NCBI RefSeq assembly: GCF_963576545.1
Contig: NC_083648.1
Location: forward strand, 19,268,154-19,332,153
Origin: Limanda limanda
Taxonomy: Eukaryota; Chordata; Actinopteri; Pleuronectiformes; Pleuronectidae
DNA: 64,000 bases
Direction of reading: 5' to 3'
The notes beneath the pieces were generated by a model that had not been told where the DNA came from, did no database searches, and was given only the letters and a program-made list of their open reading frames with translations. This document shows, one piece after another, positions 35,167-44,905 of the stretch. A program made the position numbers and the translations under genes. Numbering within the stretch: the stretch's first letter is position 1; every line of letters starts with the position of its first letter.

Positions 35167-38100
35167 TCTCTCTCTCTCTCTCGCTCCCTCTACATCTTCT
35201 CATCTCATTATTCTCTGCACCTCTACGCCTTGCCAACTACTTCTGTTCTGTAGTACATAGTGTTTGAGGCTGGACACGAACCCCTCCGTGGCCACCAGTC
35301 AGAGGAGAGCGTTTATCAGGTACAAATACAAGCATTGCCCCCCCTTTTCTTTTCCTCCCTCTTGAAACCCTGTGAGAGATTGATAATAGTAGCATTACTA
35401 ACAACTGTATGACACCCTTTAAGAGAGGAGTTAAAAAGTGCAGATTGTTGTTTTGGGGATTCAGATGTAGATCATACTGAGGTTTCTGTTGTGATGTGGC
35501 TGTCTCCTGTAGCTTCATTATAATAATATAAGCCATTTTTGTCGGTGAAGGACTTTTGATGTGCAGCAGCAGCAGCAACAGCAGCAGCTGGATCCTCGTT
35601 TTGCATCAGTAGTAACTGGTATGAGGTTAGGAAAAGTGAAGAGTAAGCAGAGAGGTTGTTATCATTGAAATAACACTATAAACAATGCTGGATTAGACAT
35701 ACTTATAATTTTCTACGTATCCAAGATGAATTTGGAAGCATTTTAAATGAAATAATAAAATCTACCACTACTACAATGGCATTCATTAGAGCTCATACCT
35801 CCGCCAATATTTCCCTTGAATTCATATTGCACCAAATCACAACAACATATAAAACTCTGATTTCTAAATATGCTTGAATTTTTAAAAACAAGATCCATTA
35901 ATTATTCCATGAGAAAACTGTGAAAGCGTCATCTCACAGTGTTAAAGAAAGTCCTGGATGTTTCTACCTGATCCAGACCCGCACCCACACTTTCATGGGA
36001 TCTTTCCTGACCCATACTTTCCTTCCAATAAGTTTCACGGTAATCCATTTAGTTTCTGCTTAATCAACAAACCAACCCACGGACAGGGGTAAAAACCTAA
36101 CCTCTTTGGCGGAGGTAATGACGGAAATTTAATACATTGAATGGTTACTAACAATCACTGACCATAGTTGGGGTGAAAAATACGATTTTCTCTTATCAAA
36201 ATCTTAAAGCTTAATTTCAGAAGTGCTTAAAATAAGAAGGCAGCATCTTAATGTTTAAAACATAAGATTCCTTATTTGGCATGTGAAACCGCTGCAGCGG
36301 AGTCAATGTCAGCCTTGGTAGTTTACCTGGAGTCTGTACACCAGGCTCCTTTTATACAACACTTTGACCTTTTGATTTTAGACCATTTGAAGGACCAGCT
36401 AGGACTCCAGGGACGTGTCGAATGATTTAATCCTAACGCCCCGCCTCCTTGCCTTTCTCTCCCTCTCCTCCTCCTACAGCTCTTTTTTTTGTGCCTCTCT
36501 GTATCTTGCCTTCCTCTGAAGATGAAAGATTCAGAGAGGGAGATTAATCACTTTCCATGCCATTTGATCTCAGAATGAAACAAGATCAATAGACGTTGGC
36601 AAAACGTAACTGAAAGTTAACCAGTCAAGGGAGCGATAGGGCAGACGGGCGGAGAGGTTAAGAGCAACAGATAGTTTTCGGATGTGAGGCATTTTCCTAT
36701 TATCCTACAAACTAGTGGAGACATGCTGTTGCAGAATAACAATAGCCTTTCTTAAAATCCCCTCTATCGTTAGCAATCAATATTGATTTAAGTAGAATTG
36801 ATTCAACACTCCAACTATAGAATTTGCATAACCCCATTACATTGAAAGATAAAATTCCACTATAGACGTGTTTCAGTTCTTGTAAGCTCCTGTTTTTAAA
36901 TACCCAGACTGCTCTGTTACTTACATTTGAATCGACCTCCGATCCAATGCAGGTCCCATCCAGTCAGCAGAAGGACGGGATCTATGATGTCCCAAAACGC
37001 CATTTCATGACTGTAGGTGTTTTTTAATTTCTATTATTTGTTTCTTCACTCTTCTACTTGCAAACCTCTCTTGAGATCCTCTGGGAGTCAGTGCCTTAAG
37101 CCCCCTATGACAGTGTCCATTTGTAATATTTCCGCTCCTCTCTATTCAGTTGCTTTATATTACAGCCAACAGGCTCAAAAACATTCCCACGCTGCCAAGG
37201 ACGAGTCAGACAGGGGTCTTTGCCTGCGTCCGCTCCCTGGGACGACGGGCGATGATGATGAAACAAAGCTGCATTAGTCATGCCGAGCCTGCTCTGAGAG
37301 ATAGGACTAACTGATTGTGAGACCAAGATCAGACATGTCAGCAATTTCACAGAACATTAGAGAGGCAGGCGTCGCTTCCAAAATCCAATCCTGTGCAGAA
37401 TCTCAAGCATGTCATGACCAGATGGTCGAGATAAGATTGGTTTGGAAACTGTGTTCGCCGGTCCCGTCAGACCGGTGGGACTGAATTAAAGGAGGTGGCT
37501 TGTACCGTCTTCCTCAGAGGATAAGGACGAGAGGTTTGTAGGTGGAGTGGGTGTTGGGTTGAGCTGCATGCAGTGAAGTCATGGCTACATGCAACTAAGG
37601 CCACCAAAGCTTAATGAATAGCAATTTATTCCTCCTCCTGGTCAGAGAACGGCACCGAAAAAATATCCCCTCCTGTCATCTGCAAATTTATTTCATCTCA
37701 TTTTGGTAGGTTTTATGAGTTCTTCACCGTCATGCTGCAACGACCCTATTACATCTCTCAAATCGCTTAGAAAGAAACATTTATTTAAGCCTATTTCGCC
37801 CCAAAAACATTCACACAGAGAGAATTTACACACAACTCTTGAAAAAGAGCCGTAGCAAACTGTGTCTGTATACTCTTCACCGTTTGTGTGCTTGTTGCTC
37901 GGCATATCGGACAGATAAACTGTCCCCGGCCCACCCCGCCTTATCTCGCCCAAACAGCCCATGCCAGTATAAGTAGCAGCGCTTCCATATCTCCAAGTGT
38001 TACTGCTTGTCTGTTCATTCAGTTGGAGCTTTTTGAGAGAGCCTCGAACTCCCTTGGTGTGTCAGTGCCTGCGGGGGAGACACCTCTCTGTACAATGTTT

Positions 38101-38270
38101 ACCTTTTTTTTATTTTTTTATTCTGACTCATTCTGTGCCCCTCAATGGATCCAAAGTGCTGTACAGACTGTGCGTTCCTCTATGTCCCGGCTTATTCAAG
38201 AAAGACATAAACACCCGGTTTATGTGCAACACGGATTGCCTTTTCTTTCTTTTGTCGAACGTGTTGCGTG

Positions 38271-38307
<37 letters not shown>

Positions 38308-39227
38308 TTATGGCATGCAAATCCTGTGTGTTCCGTGTGTTTTCTGTGCTTTTAATGTGATCCATTGTCTGCTTGTGCATGGCCCAAGAGACATTTCATG
38401 CAACTTAGCCATCCCATGGTCTGTTCCACAGCCGCGTCCCCCTCTCCTTTAAGTAGTGCGAATGGATCACGGAGGGAGACTAGTGCAGGGGTCACGTCTG
38501 CCTATAGGGTGAGGTGGCCTCATTGTCTCGGCTGGGTAGGTCTCAGGAGCTTCTTCTTTCATTCATTTGATGAAACAAACACACTCCTCCTGTGTGTGTG
38601 TTCGCTGCTCATACAGTAGAGCCATGCATTTAAAAGCATCCCAGGCTCTCACAGGCGCCCCTGCTTGATTGGCAGACATAAGAATATCTAATCAGAGCCT
38701 TTTTTATGGGACTGAATAGCCTTTTACCCACTCAATTATAGCGAGCCATGAAAGATTCATTTTAGATCCATTTTCTGATAATGAAACAAGGGGATCGTTG
38801 TTTCTCGCCCTCCACAGCACAGGCGGCTTTTGTGAATAGATTTCCCTCCCCACACCTACCCACCCTTGCAGCCACCGTAGCCTATTTGGAGATGGATTCA
38901 AGATTTCATAACTATGCAAATCTCATTGTTGTGATGTATCACTGGACTTTGTCTCTCTCCCTCTCTCCCTCATCCCCTTGGTTTGACTCACAGAATATCA
39001 ACCACTTCGATCTTTTCGGCGACATGTCCACGCCTCCCTCGGTGAGTCTTTAAGTTTGCAAAGTTGATACAAGTAAGAGATAGTACAATGCGTTATCTTT
39101 GATTGTGCAATTTCATTAGAACAGATTTTCCACAGTACTTAAGATTAAAGTTTTAAATGTGCAGCACAGTGGATTTTTGTTGACTTCGACATTTGTGTGT
39201 GTGTGTGCGCTTGTGTGCGTGTGTGTT

Positions 39228-39281
<54 letters not shown>

Positions 39282-42200
39282 TTTCCTCCCAGATGCCTCC
39301 ATCTCCTGCCAACACACTGGACCCGAGCAGGAGCAGCCGCCAGCAGCAGCACAGTCCTGCTGATATGTACGCCCCGTTCAGCCCCACTGCCATGCCGTCA
39401 GGTAGCTGCCCCCCCCCCAGACTGAAACTCTGCATCTTTTCCACAACAAAGAATATGAAAGAGAGAAAGACAATGCTGGAAGGGAGGATTTTTTTATTTG
39501 ATGTATTGTTAGTGGAAAAATGTTGGCAGGATTTAGCAGGATGTGGATTTATGGAGTGTTTATAAGGAAGAGCAAACACCATGCAGTGGTGATATTATAC
39601 TCTGAGCAAAAGAGAGGTTTGTAAACAGACAATCCCAAGTGTTTAATAAAACCCTTGACATTGTAGTAACCCCCAGCATCCCTCACAGGATAAGCGATAT
39701 AGACGATGGATGGATGGATGGATGGATGGAAATTGCAGAGACTTAAAATACCTTCGAAAGATAAAGTCAATGGTGCCATCATCTTCATGGCATGTAAAAA
39801 AAGTACACTTACTGTGTTACTGTACTTAAATACATTTATCTTGTATTCGTACTTTACGTAAGTAGATTCCTTTTCAGGTACTTTTGACTTTTACCCGATT
39901 CCATATATCAGCAAATATCTGTACTTTCTACACAAAATTTTAACAATTCATTGCGTTGCATCTTCACATTGTTTTCTACATTGTTAAAAGTAATCAATAA
40001 CTAGAGGGAAATTGGTCCATTTATCCAATAAGGGCAGGGGGTGGGGTAACATTAGACCCCGCCTCCTGCAGCAGCAGCATCACCGGTGAAGAACAATGAG
40101 TCTACATTTTGCAAGTACTTTCACGTGTAATACTTCAAGTACTTTGAAAAGCACTAACTTTTACTTAAGCAGCAAAGTTAACTTTTACTTGAGCTTGACA
40201 TTCGATCTATTCATTTGTACTTTTACTTCTGTTTGTCAGCAGCAGTTTATGTGTTGAACACATTTTCCAGCATTTTCTCATTACAGCAGTCCAACAAAAT
40301 AGTGGCTTCTTCAATGCATACAACAGCCAAACTTTACCCTGTGATAATAACAAGTATGAAGTCAGTGCTTTCCAGCAGCAGACTCTCAAAGCACAGTTGT
40401 TGTCCTGGCACACTCCAAGGAGAAGCCTTCCCCTCCCCATTCAGCGGTGTTACCAAGCCATATTAACTGTACAATTGGACAGAAACAATTCAGTAAAGAA
40501 ATGTGTGGGCGATTTGTCTTTATATTGTTTTTCTTGAAGTAAAATTGTGGGATTCCCATGGCTCTTTGAAAGGCACGGAAACAATATAGAAACGTATATA
40601 ACTGAAAATGGTCGGCAACAAAGGAAAAGCGGGTGAAATTTGTTGGTAATAAGCAGCATCGGACAGGGTTTGACAAGAAAACACACCATGCGCTCTCATC
40701 GTTCGACAAAGATTGAAAGACAGTAATTTCCTTTTCTTATTAACCTTTAATCATTTCCTTCCTTCTCTTCTTTTCCTCTCAGGTTATATGACCATGGGCC
40801 CGGTGCAGGCGGCCCAGTGGGCGCAGCAGCCATACGCTGGTCAGGCTCAGACCCTGGCCTTCCCCGTGCAGGGCCCCCTCCAGGTGGCTCAGGTCCTCCC
40901 TGGTGGTCAGCCGCTCATCTGGAGCCAGGCCAACATTTTCCCAGCCACTCAGCAGCAGTGGGCGGCCATGGCAGCCTACATGCCGGCCCAGGCCGTGGGC
41001 GTGGGGGGCCATGCAATCCCAGCTGCCATGCTCCAAGGCCTGGTTCCCATCACGACCATGTGCCCGCAGGCCTGCGACCTGTCAGCCCCTTCCTCCGCCA
41101 TTACCAGCCCCCAACACACAGCTGACCCCACCCTGCTCCAGAGGCAGCTGAGCCTGGGGAGAGAGTGCCTCAACATGGACTTAGACGCCGGCGAGGGCCC
41201 CTCTACGTTCGGGGCCGGAGCAGCAGGTGTGGGAGCTGGCATTGCGTCAGCAGTGGTGAGCAGGTGTGGGACCCCAGGCCTCATGAGCGAACCGGACACT
41301 CTGGTCTGCATTCAGCTGCTGTCGCCTTCATCTGCCACGACCCAGGAAGAGGAAGGGAGCTGTAGTGACCTTGATCTCTCGAGGATGACCTTGAGCCCAG
41401 GTACATCCACATCACCGTCCACGGAATCCCGTAAGTCCTCTTGCTTATTTACCTCCTACATAAACACATCTGATTAAACCAACATCTTAACAACTTCACA
41501 TATATGCTTTATATAATATATAAGCATTATTAAATTTCTTAAATCTTGCTTTTAGCCTTAAAAGCATTGGTCTTTCCTGATATTCATGGTCCTCGGAGGA
41601 TGAAGCCAACTAACATTGATTGACATTAAATGTTGTACAGATATTCCCAATACTGAGGGGATTAATGTGAATGACTTTGGTTATCCTCTGACTATTCAGT
41701 GCCAGCGGTTGGACGGAAATTCCATTTATTCAATGAAATATGTAAAGATCTACAGAATGGATCGGTACAAAATTACACATTCATGATTCCCAGATGATCT
41801 ACCCAAATTAATATGGATATCCTCTGACTTATCAGCTAGTGCTGCCAGCAGACTGGCATTTGTCCTTTTGAGTAATAAACCCGCACATTCTCCACTGGAT
41901 CAATTGTAATAACTTCCCTGATTTTTCATCAACCATCACAATAAGGTCAAATGTTTAATTTGTCCGTCACTTTGATTTATAACCAAACACCTGTATAACG
42001 AATTTTACTCCTACAACATTGTGCCTCACAACAAGAAATACAACTGACCTGTTCGTGTTTTATTTGACACAATGCAGAATGTCAGGTGTAATAAAAAAAA
42101 GTAGACGAGATGACACACAATAAAGGTCATGATCTGGATTTGAATCCACAACTTCTGAGTAAATCATATTCATGTTAGCAGTGTGATGCTAAATTATATT

Positions 42201-42923
42201 CATAGGACATATGTTCTCTCATGAATATTGTCATTAACTGTTTCTTATTGTATGTCTTAACAGCATCCACACCAGCACCTCAGCGGAGCTGTTCCTCTGA
42301 CTGCCCCCCATCCCAGGCCAGCGACCCCCCCACAGATCATTCCCCTGTCGACCTGGAGGACAACGCAAGCAACGCCAACGAGGAACAATCGGTGAGCGCC
42401 GCCTCCCTGCATCACATCCCAGTCGTTACGTTTCATAAATTTGATTTAACAACTGGCTGGCACGATGTTATAATCTATTATTGTCATATGGATGATCGGC
42501 TCTCGACTACATCACATGTAATTACACAGAGTAGATTTCCATGTGATTAATATGACCAAACAGGATTTATTCTACCAGTTTTTCAGAAAAATGTCAGGTC
42601 AATTAAGCATGAAAGGTCAAATATGATTCAAGTGTCTTGATTAGATCATATATAATAAGGTAAAATTATGTTTTGGATAATTATAGAGCTTCTGTCATTT
42701 TGCTAAATGTTACGCTGATGTTTTTCCTGACTAAATGGAAGGAAAAGATTTACAGTGAGTTCATTAAATATATCAACCTCTAGATGGACATTTTACAGCT
42801 TTCTCTCTAACGCTCTCTCTCTCTCCATCTTAGGGCTCAGCTGTTGCACGGTCGGTCTCTCCGCAGCTCAGTGGAGCTCCTGATCCAACGCAGGATCAGA
42901 CCTGTCCACAGGAGGACAGCTAG
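19841..42923 (+). CDS. dab1: dab1, Disabled-1 adaptor of Reelin signalling (13 coding exons, 582 aa)
   Basis: Exons: 19841-19910, 25963-26102, 29069-29167, 31488-31619, 32466-32585, 33045-33083, 35254-35319, 36953-37012, 38994-39041, 39293-39401, 40783-41430, 42264-42391, 42834-42923. All junctions keep frame and total 1749 nt. DAB1 is the cytoplasmic adaptor that binds NPXY tails of the Reelin receptors VLDLR and ApoER2 and is phosphorylated by Src-family kinases. The first exon ([12 protein letters not shown]..) matches the mammalian N-terminus and fixes the start, with an in-frame stop upstream. The PTB domain spans about residues 25-180. The tyrosine motifs AVYQ, PVYQ, SVYQ and IYDVP fall at 186, 199, 221 and 233, one above the mouse numbers. 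The proline/glutamine-rich tail is diverged. Mammalian DAB1 is 555-588 aa. Fish have dab1 paralogues; which one this is cannot be decided here. Confidence 0.93.
19911..25962. other. dab1 intron after the start-codon exon
   Basis: Six kilobases between the start-codon exon and the first PTB exon. I see no exon-like sequence with matching splice sites. It contains a G run at 21173-21186, a CA microsatellite at 25811-25841, and short homopolymers. A 167-codon open frame at 25205-25708 has no recognisable domain or coding bias and is treated as chance. Confidence 0.6.
25811..25841 (+). repeat. (CA)n microsatellite
   Basis: About 15 CA units within the intron upstream of the first PTB exon. Confidence 0.9.
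26114..26194 (+). repeat. (GT)n microsatellite beside a dab1 splice donor
   Basis: Interrupted GT run beginning about 12 bp after the donor of coding exon 2 (AAG|GTGCAG at 26102/26103). The donor lacks the usual A/G-A-G at +3 to +5, and a UG-rich tract this close is a known binding context for splicing factors such as TDP-43 and CELF proteins. Confidence 0.9.
26885..27040 (+). mobile_element. Fragment of the tRNA-head repeat, forward orientation
   Basis: GGTTCAAATCCAGACTGGGC resembles a Pol III B box followed by the family body (GTGGAGTTTGAATGTTCTCC, CCATGTTTGTGGG). This is the same family as 6545-6930, in the opposite direction. The head is decayed. Confidence 0.55.
27190..27420 (-). repeat. 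Interspersed repeat, reverse copy
   Basis: The words TGATCACCACCTGGTAGCTG and GATGCAGTATAGGTTATAAACC are the reverse complement of the family seen at 18061-18175. GACTGTACATAGAGATCCAC belongs to its 3' part. Confidence 0.55.
29414..29973 (+). mobile_element. 560-bp hAT-like MITE with 8-bp target duplication
   Basis: The left end starts CAGGGGTCTTTGACGTTTTT and the right end, reverse-complemented, starts CAGAGGTCTTCAACAGGGGG. CCAAGGACCCCC and GGACCCCCT words repeat inside both ends. The flanking 8-mers are CCTTAGTT (29406-29413) and CTTTAGTT (29974-29981), differing by one base. The CAG..CTG termini and 8-bp duplication fit the hAT superfamily. The body has no transposase frame, so movement would have required an enzyme supplied elsewhere. 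It lies in the intron between PTB exons 3 and 4 of dab1. Confidence 0.75.
30250..30560. promoter_or_regulatory. Candidate intronic element rich in homeodomain cores
   Basis: The intron between coding exons 3 and 4 of dab1 carries a cluster of TAAT-type cores within about 240 bp: GATAATTAGC (30298-30307), TTAATGATCATTG (from 30323), GCTAATGCTAATTAC (30338-30352), GATAATTACGC (from 30390) and TGTAATTG (around 30530). The segment is low in simple repeats and higher in GC than its surroundings. No conservation test was possible; the regulatory role is inference. Confidence 0.25.
31620..32465. other. dab1 intron 4
   Basis: Some 850 bp without recognisable exons or repeats. It ends in a clear CTTCTTCCTCCTCCTTCC tract before the acceptor at 32465. 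Confidence 0.6.
33692..34207 (+). mobile_element. Teleost MITE-like element in dab1 intron 6
   Basis: Starts GGAATAATGTAACATTTTGG and shares the family words GTTAGCTTAGCATAAAGA, TAACAAAATCCACTTCTTAG and GGACTATTTTTTGGTTGGG. Near-inverted segments lie inside the ends: TTGGATGAGAGGATCAAT at 33747-33764 versus TCAATCCTCTCATCTGACTC at about 34182-34201. The right terminus seems lost. No coding capacity. Same family as 4017-4756. Confidence 0.6.
35107..35182 (+). repeat. (CT)n tract upstream of a dab1 exon
   Basis: A CT run of about 75 bp with one interruption, ending some 70 bp before the acceptor of coding exon 7 (35253). It may act as an extended polypyrimidine tract and is likely to vary in length. 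Confidence 0.92.
35320..36952. other. dab1 intron 7
   Basis: No exon seen. Contains an AGC/CAG-rich stretch near 35564-35590 and one intact terminal-inverted-repeat element at 35797-36116. The remainder is AT-rich, single-copy-looking sequence. Confidence 0.6.
35797..36116 (-). mobile_element. 320-bp element with perfect 10-bp inverted termini
   Basis: The termini ACCTCCGCCA (35797-35806) and TGGCGGAGGT (36107-36116) are exact reverse complements. The interior has CCATTAATTATTCCATGAGA, CTCACAGTGTTAAAGAAAGT and GGACAGGGGTAAAAACCTAA, words I recognise from a very common teleost non-coding repeat. The diverged copy at 10645-11023 shares ends and orientation. No frame for a transposase. Superfamily not determined. 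Confidence 0.65.
37013..38993. other. dab1 intron 8
   Basis: Two kilobases without a supported exon. It includes a GT run at 38272-38304. I looked for the extra exon that some mammalian Dab1 transcripts carry at this point (a Phe/Glu-rich segment) and did not find it. Confidence 0.5.
38272..38304 (+). repeat. (GT)n microsatellite
   Basis: About 16 GT units in dab1 intron 8. Confidence 0.9.
39231..39279 (+). repeat. (GT)n tract abutting the acceptor of dab1 coding exon 10
   Basis: A 49-bp pure GT run ends at 39279; only CTTTTCCTCCCAG (39280-39292) separates it from the exon at 39293. A looser GT-rich zone begins near 39196. The exon is 109 nt, so skipping it would shift the frame. The arrangement resembles the (TG)n-T(n) tract before CFTR exon 9, where TG length controls skipping. 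Confidence 0.92.
39665..39729 (+). repeat. 3' end of a teleost repeat with (ATGG)n tail
   Basis: CCCAGCATCCCTCACAGGAT, then AAGCGATATAGACGATGGATGG, leads into six ATGG/GGAT units. This is the typical 3' end of the family whose head is seen at 6545-6930. It is a 5'-truncated insertion in dab1 intron 10. Confidence 0.55.
39795..40226 (+). mobile_element. Decayed AAGTACTTTTACTT-type DNA element
   Basis: GTACTT/AAGTAC words dominate both flanks (CTGTACTTAAATACATTTAT, CAGGTACTTTTGACTTTTAC, ACTTTTACTTGAGC). The centre contains ACATTAGACCCCGCCTCCTG followed by CAGCAGCAG, which recurs almost unchanged at 53296-53324 in the copy between c8b and c8a. So the two are relatives. The family is common in fish; a hAT origin is probable, not shown. 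Confidence 0.55.
40783..41430 (+). CDS. dab1: dab1 large tail exon (coding exon 11)
   Basis: This 648-nt exon encodes residues of about 295-510. It opens with [12 protein letters not shown], parallel to mammalian YVAMGAVLP, and keeps the [18 protein letters not shown] block (mammals: QPIAWGQPGLFPATQQPW). It ends in [20 protein letters not shown], matching FDISQLNLTP..TSTTPSTNSP. Between these, the mammalian ETFKDFQ, PPPVPSRKP and FSSYFNKVG motifs are absent and an Ala/Gly-rich segment replaces them. The exon borders and phases agree with the mammalian gene, so missing motifs reflect divergence and not an annotation error. Confidence 0.85.
41640..42000 (+). repeat. Interspersed teleost repeat fragment
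   Basis: AATGACTTTGGTTATCCTCT, CAATGAAATATGTAAAGATC and GTCAAATGTTTAATTTGTCC are words of the same family as at 15441-15730. It is diverged, and lies in dab1 intron 11. Confidence 0.4.
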
Positions 42924-44905
42924 ACAACAACAAACTGAGTGGGTATATCACAGCTCCCTCCTCTCTGATTTGCCTGAACATATTCAGATTGTTGTATTTC
43001 ATGTCTTTTCTGCCCTGTTCTTTCACCTCCAGTGTCCAACTACTCCTCCTCTCTTGTGTTTATTCACTTCACATTTTCATTTGTCTCCTTCCCGTGTCTT
43101 TCTTTTCCTTGAGTGGTAGGCTGCCATTTGAAAAAGAGATTTATTTTAGTTCAACATCTCAGGCGTTGTGCCTCTCTGCTCTGCGCCACATTAATGAAAG
43201 ATAAGGAAGGCACAACGTTGCCCCTCAGTGGTCAGAGTTGTAACTGCATCCTTCCTGATTGTTTTCTCTTTAGGGAATGGAAGCTCTCAAGGCCAAGACA
43301 GAAGCTCATGAGAAAGAGAACAAGAGAGATGAGAGGACTGTGAACAGAAGCATCTCTCACAGCTGTGTTACGCAGCTGTAACTGTTATTTCAACCTTTAA
43401 TGGATATTTTGGCAGGTCTGTAATAAGCTGGCTATCCAAGGATCTGCTTTCCTCCAGAGGCCGCATACTGTACTGCACTCCTCAGCATGACAACCAGACT
43501 TTGGCTTTAATGTCCAATCAAATAAACTATCAACCAGGAAGTGACCTTTGATCTTTGACCGAAACCTGCGACGGGAGGAGACTACGTCCCCCTGTGATGG
43601 ATTTATATCTGTGAGGATACGTTACAAGGCCATGGTGACACTGATGATGCAAATTATTTTTTGGAGGTGTTCAAGAGGAGCAGCGTTCTGCCGTATGTGG
43701 TTGACCTTCGGTTTGTCAACTGCCACCAGCAAAGACTGTGCGTAGCAGATGGATTTGCCAAATGTTCTCATAGTGTAACTCCACCTCTCGGCCATTTGCA
43801 TGAACAGACTCGATGTGGATTCAGCTGGCTCAGCTGTGAGCAAAACTGTTCTCTGCAGCTTCATCCTAGGGCTGAAGCCAATCAAAAAAATATGATTTTT
43901 CTTTTTCTCATTTTATAAGCTGTGAATTCTTAATTGATGACACCGAGTCGTTAAAGGATATCTAAATGACTTGGAGGCATCAATGTCAAAATCAAAATTT
44001 GCCAAACATCTATTTTGTAAATAAGAAACTTCCCAGCCCCAATACCTGAGCCTCTGTGCCATAAGATAGCTCTCTGCCTCTTGGATGCCAACTACCTGTG
44101 TTTCTCTCAAGCAATGCCCTACCAGCACCTCTATTTTTGACGTCTGGACATTTGTTTCGCTTTTGCAGCCTTTTTTTATTAGTTCTGAAAACGTCTTTGT
44201 TTCTGTTGGGTCGGTGAGATATGAACTGTGAATATGTGTTACATGGTCATTGAAAATAAAGCCTGCTGAACCTGTCTCACTCATTAAGAACTTGAGGTGA
44301 AAGAAATAAAAGGGTCGAGACAAAAAAATGGTACTACTAAGGTCACAGACTTTTTTTAGTGCTAGGAGGCAGATTTCCCTGCATCTCTTTGTTTTTTTAG
44401 ATATTCTACATTTACTAAGGTCACATTGTTTACAATTTGCCTCTCATAATCATATCTCTGTTTGGTTCCTTGGATAACTGGGCAGAATAGATCCGTTCTG
44501 ATATGACAAGGCTTAACAACCACAAGTGCAGACAGTCAAATGCATTTCTATGCCTTACCAGGTTTATTTTTGTTTTCCGCTCACTGCTCCTATTATCAGG
44601 CCATTGTTGTTTTGCAAAGCACTTGGCCATATCGTAGTTCCACTCTACCAAATCAAAAATCGTCAACAGTTAAGGTTTATATAACATGAACAAAAGAGAT
44701 ATCAATATAAACGGCTAGTCTGACAGTAACAAATGGTATTCTAAATGTACCCCCGCTCGTGTAAGAAAAAGAAATAGTCCAAAATATTTTGTAAATTTTA
44801 TTTATGGAGTTAAGAACTGTCATGAAAAGAAGAAAAAAGGGACTTTTGTACGTCTATGACTTCCCCCATACACTGTACCCATGCCACTGTTCAGTCACAA
44901 ATAAA
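42924..44905 (+). other. dab1: dab1 3' untranslated region
   Basis: No coding exon follows the stop at 42921-42923 until c8b. AATAAA hexamers are at 43521-43526, 44255-44260 and 44900-44905, giving a UTR of about 0.6, 1.3 or 2.0 kb. The sequence is AT-rich with few repeats, as expected for a vertebrate 3' UTR. Which site is used cannot be told from sequence. Confidence 0.55.
44900..44905 (+). terminator. dab1: Probable distal polyadenylation signal of dab1
   Basis: AATAAA followed within 40 bp by a GT/T-rich segment (TTCTGCTTGGTTGGTTTC), the usual downstream element. Earlier hexamers at 43521 and 44255 may serve as proximal sites. Confidence 0.5.

Larger units (their letters stand above)
32466..37012 (+). 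other. dab1: dab1 tyrosine-phosphorylation exon cluster
   Basis: Four consecutive exons (32466-32585, 33045-33083, 35254-35319, 36953-37012) end in or contain the regulatory tyrosine motifs AVYQ, PVYQ, SVYQ and GIYDVPK. The motifs ending in YQ(T/Y/V) are Src-family and CrkL-type sites in mammals. All four exons have phase-0 ends and lengths divisible by three (120, 39, 66, 60), so any can be skipped without a frameshift. This matches the alternative splicing known for mammalian Dab1. The donor after 37012 (ACT|GTAGGT) gives a Arg-His-Phe-Met-Thr ending not found in mammals. Confidence 0.85.

Noticed and set aside
38022..38060. Exon-like sequence after CATTCAG reading LELFERASN, similar to mammalian DAB1 QLELFGDMS
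   Set aside because: The genuine equivalent exon is at 38994-39041 ([16 protein letters not shown]). This copy shares only four or five residues and has no matching donor; chance is more likely than a decayed duplicate.
42943..43274. Possible 3' UTR intron of dab1 (donor GTATAT, acceptor CTCTTTAG)
   Set aside because: The donor is weak and no frame or homology can test it; transcript data needed.
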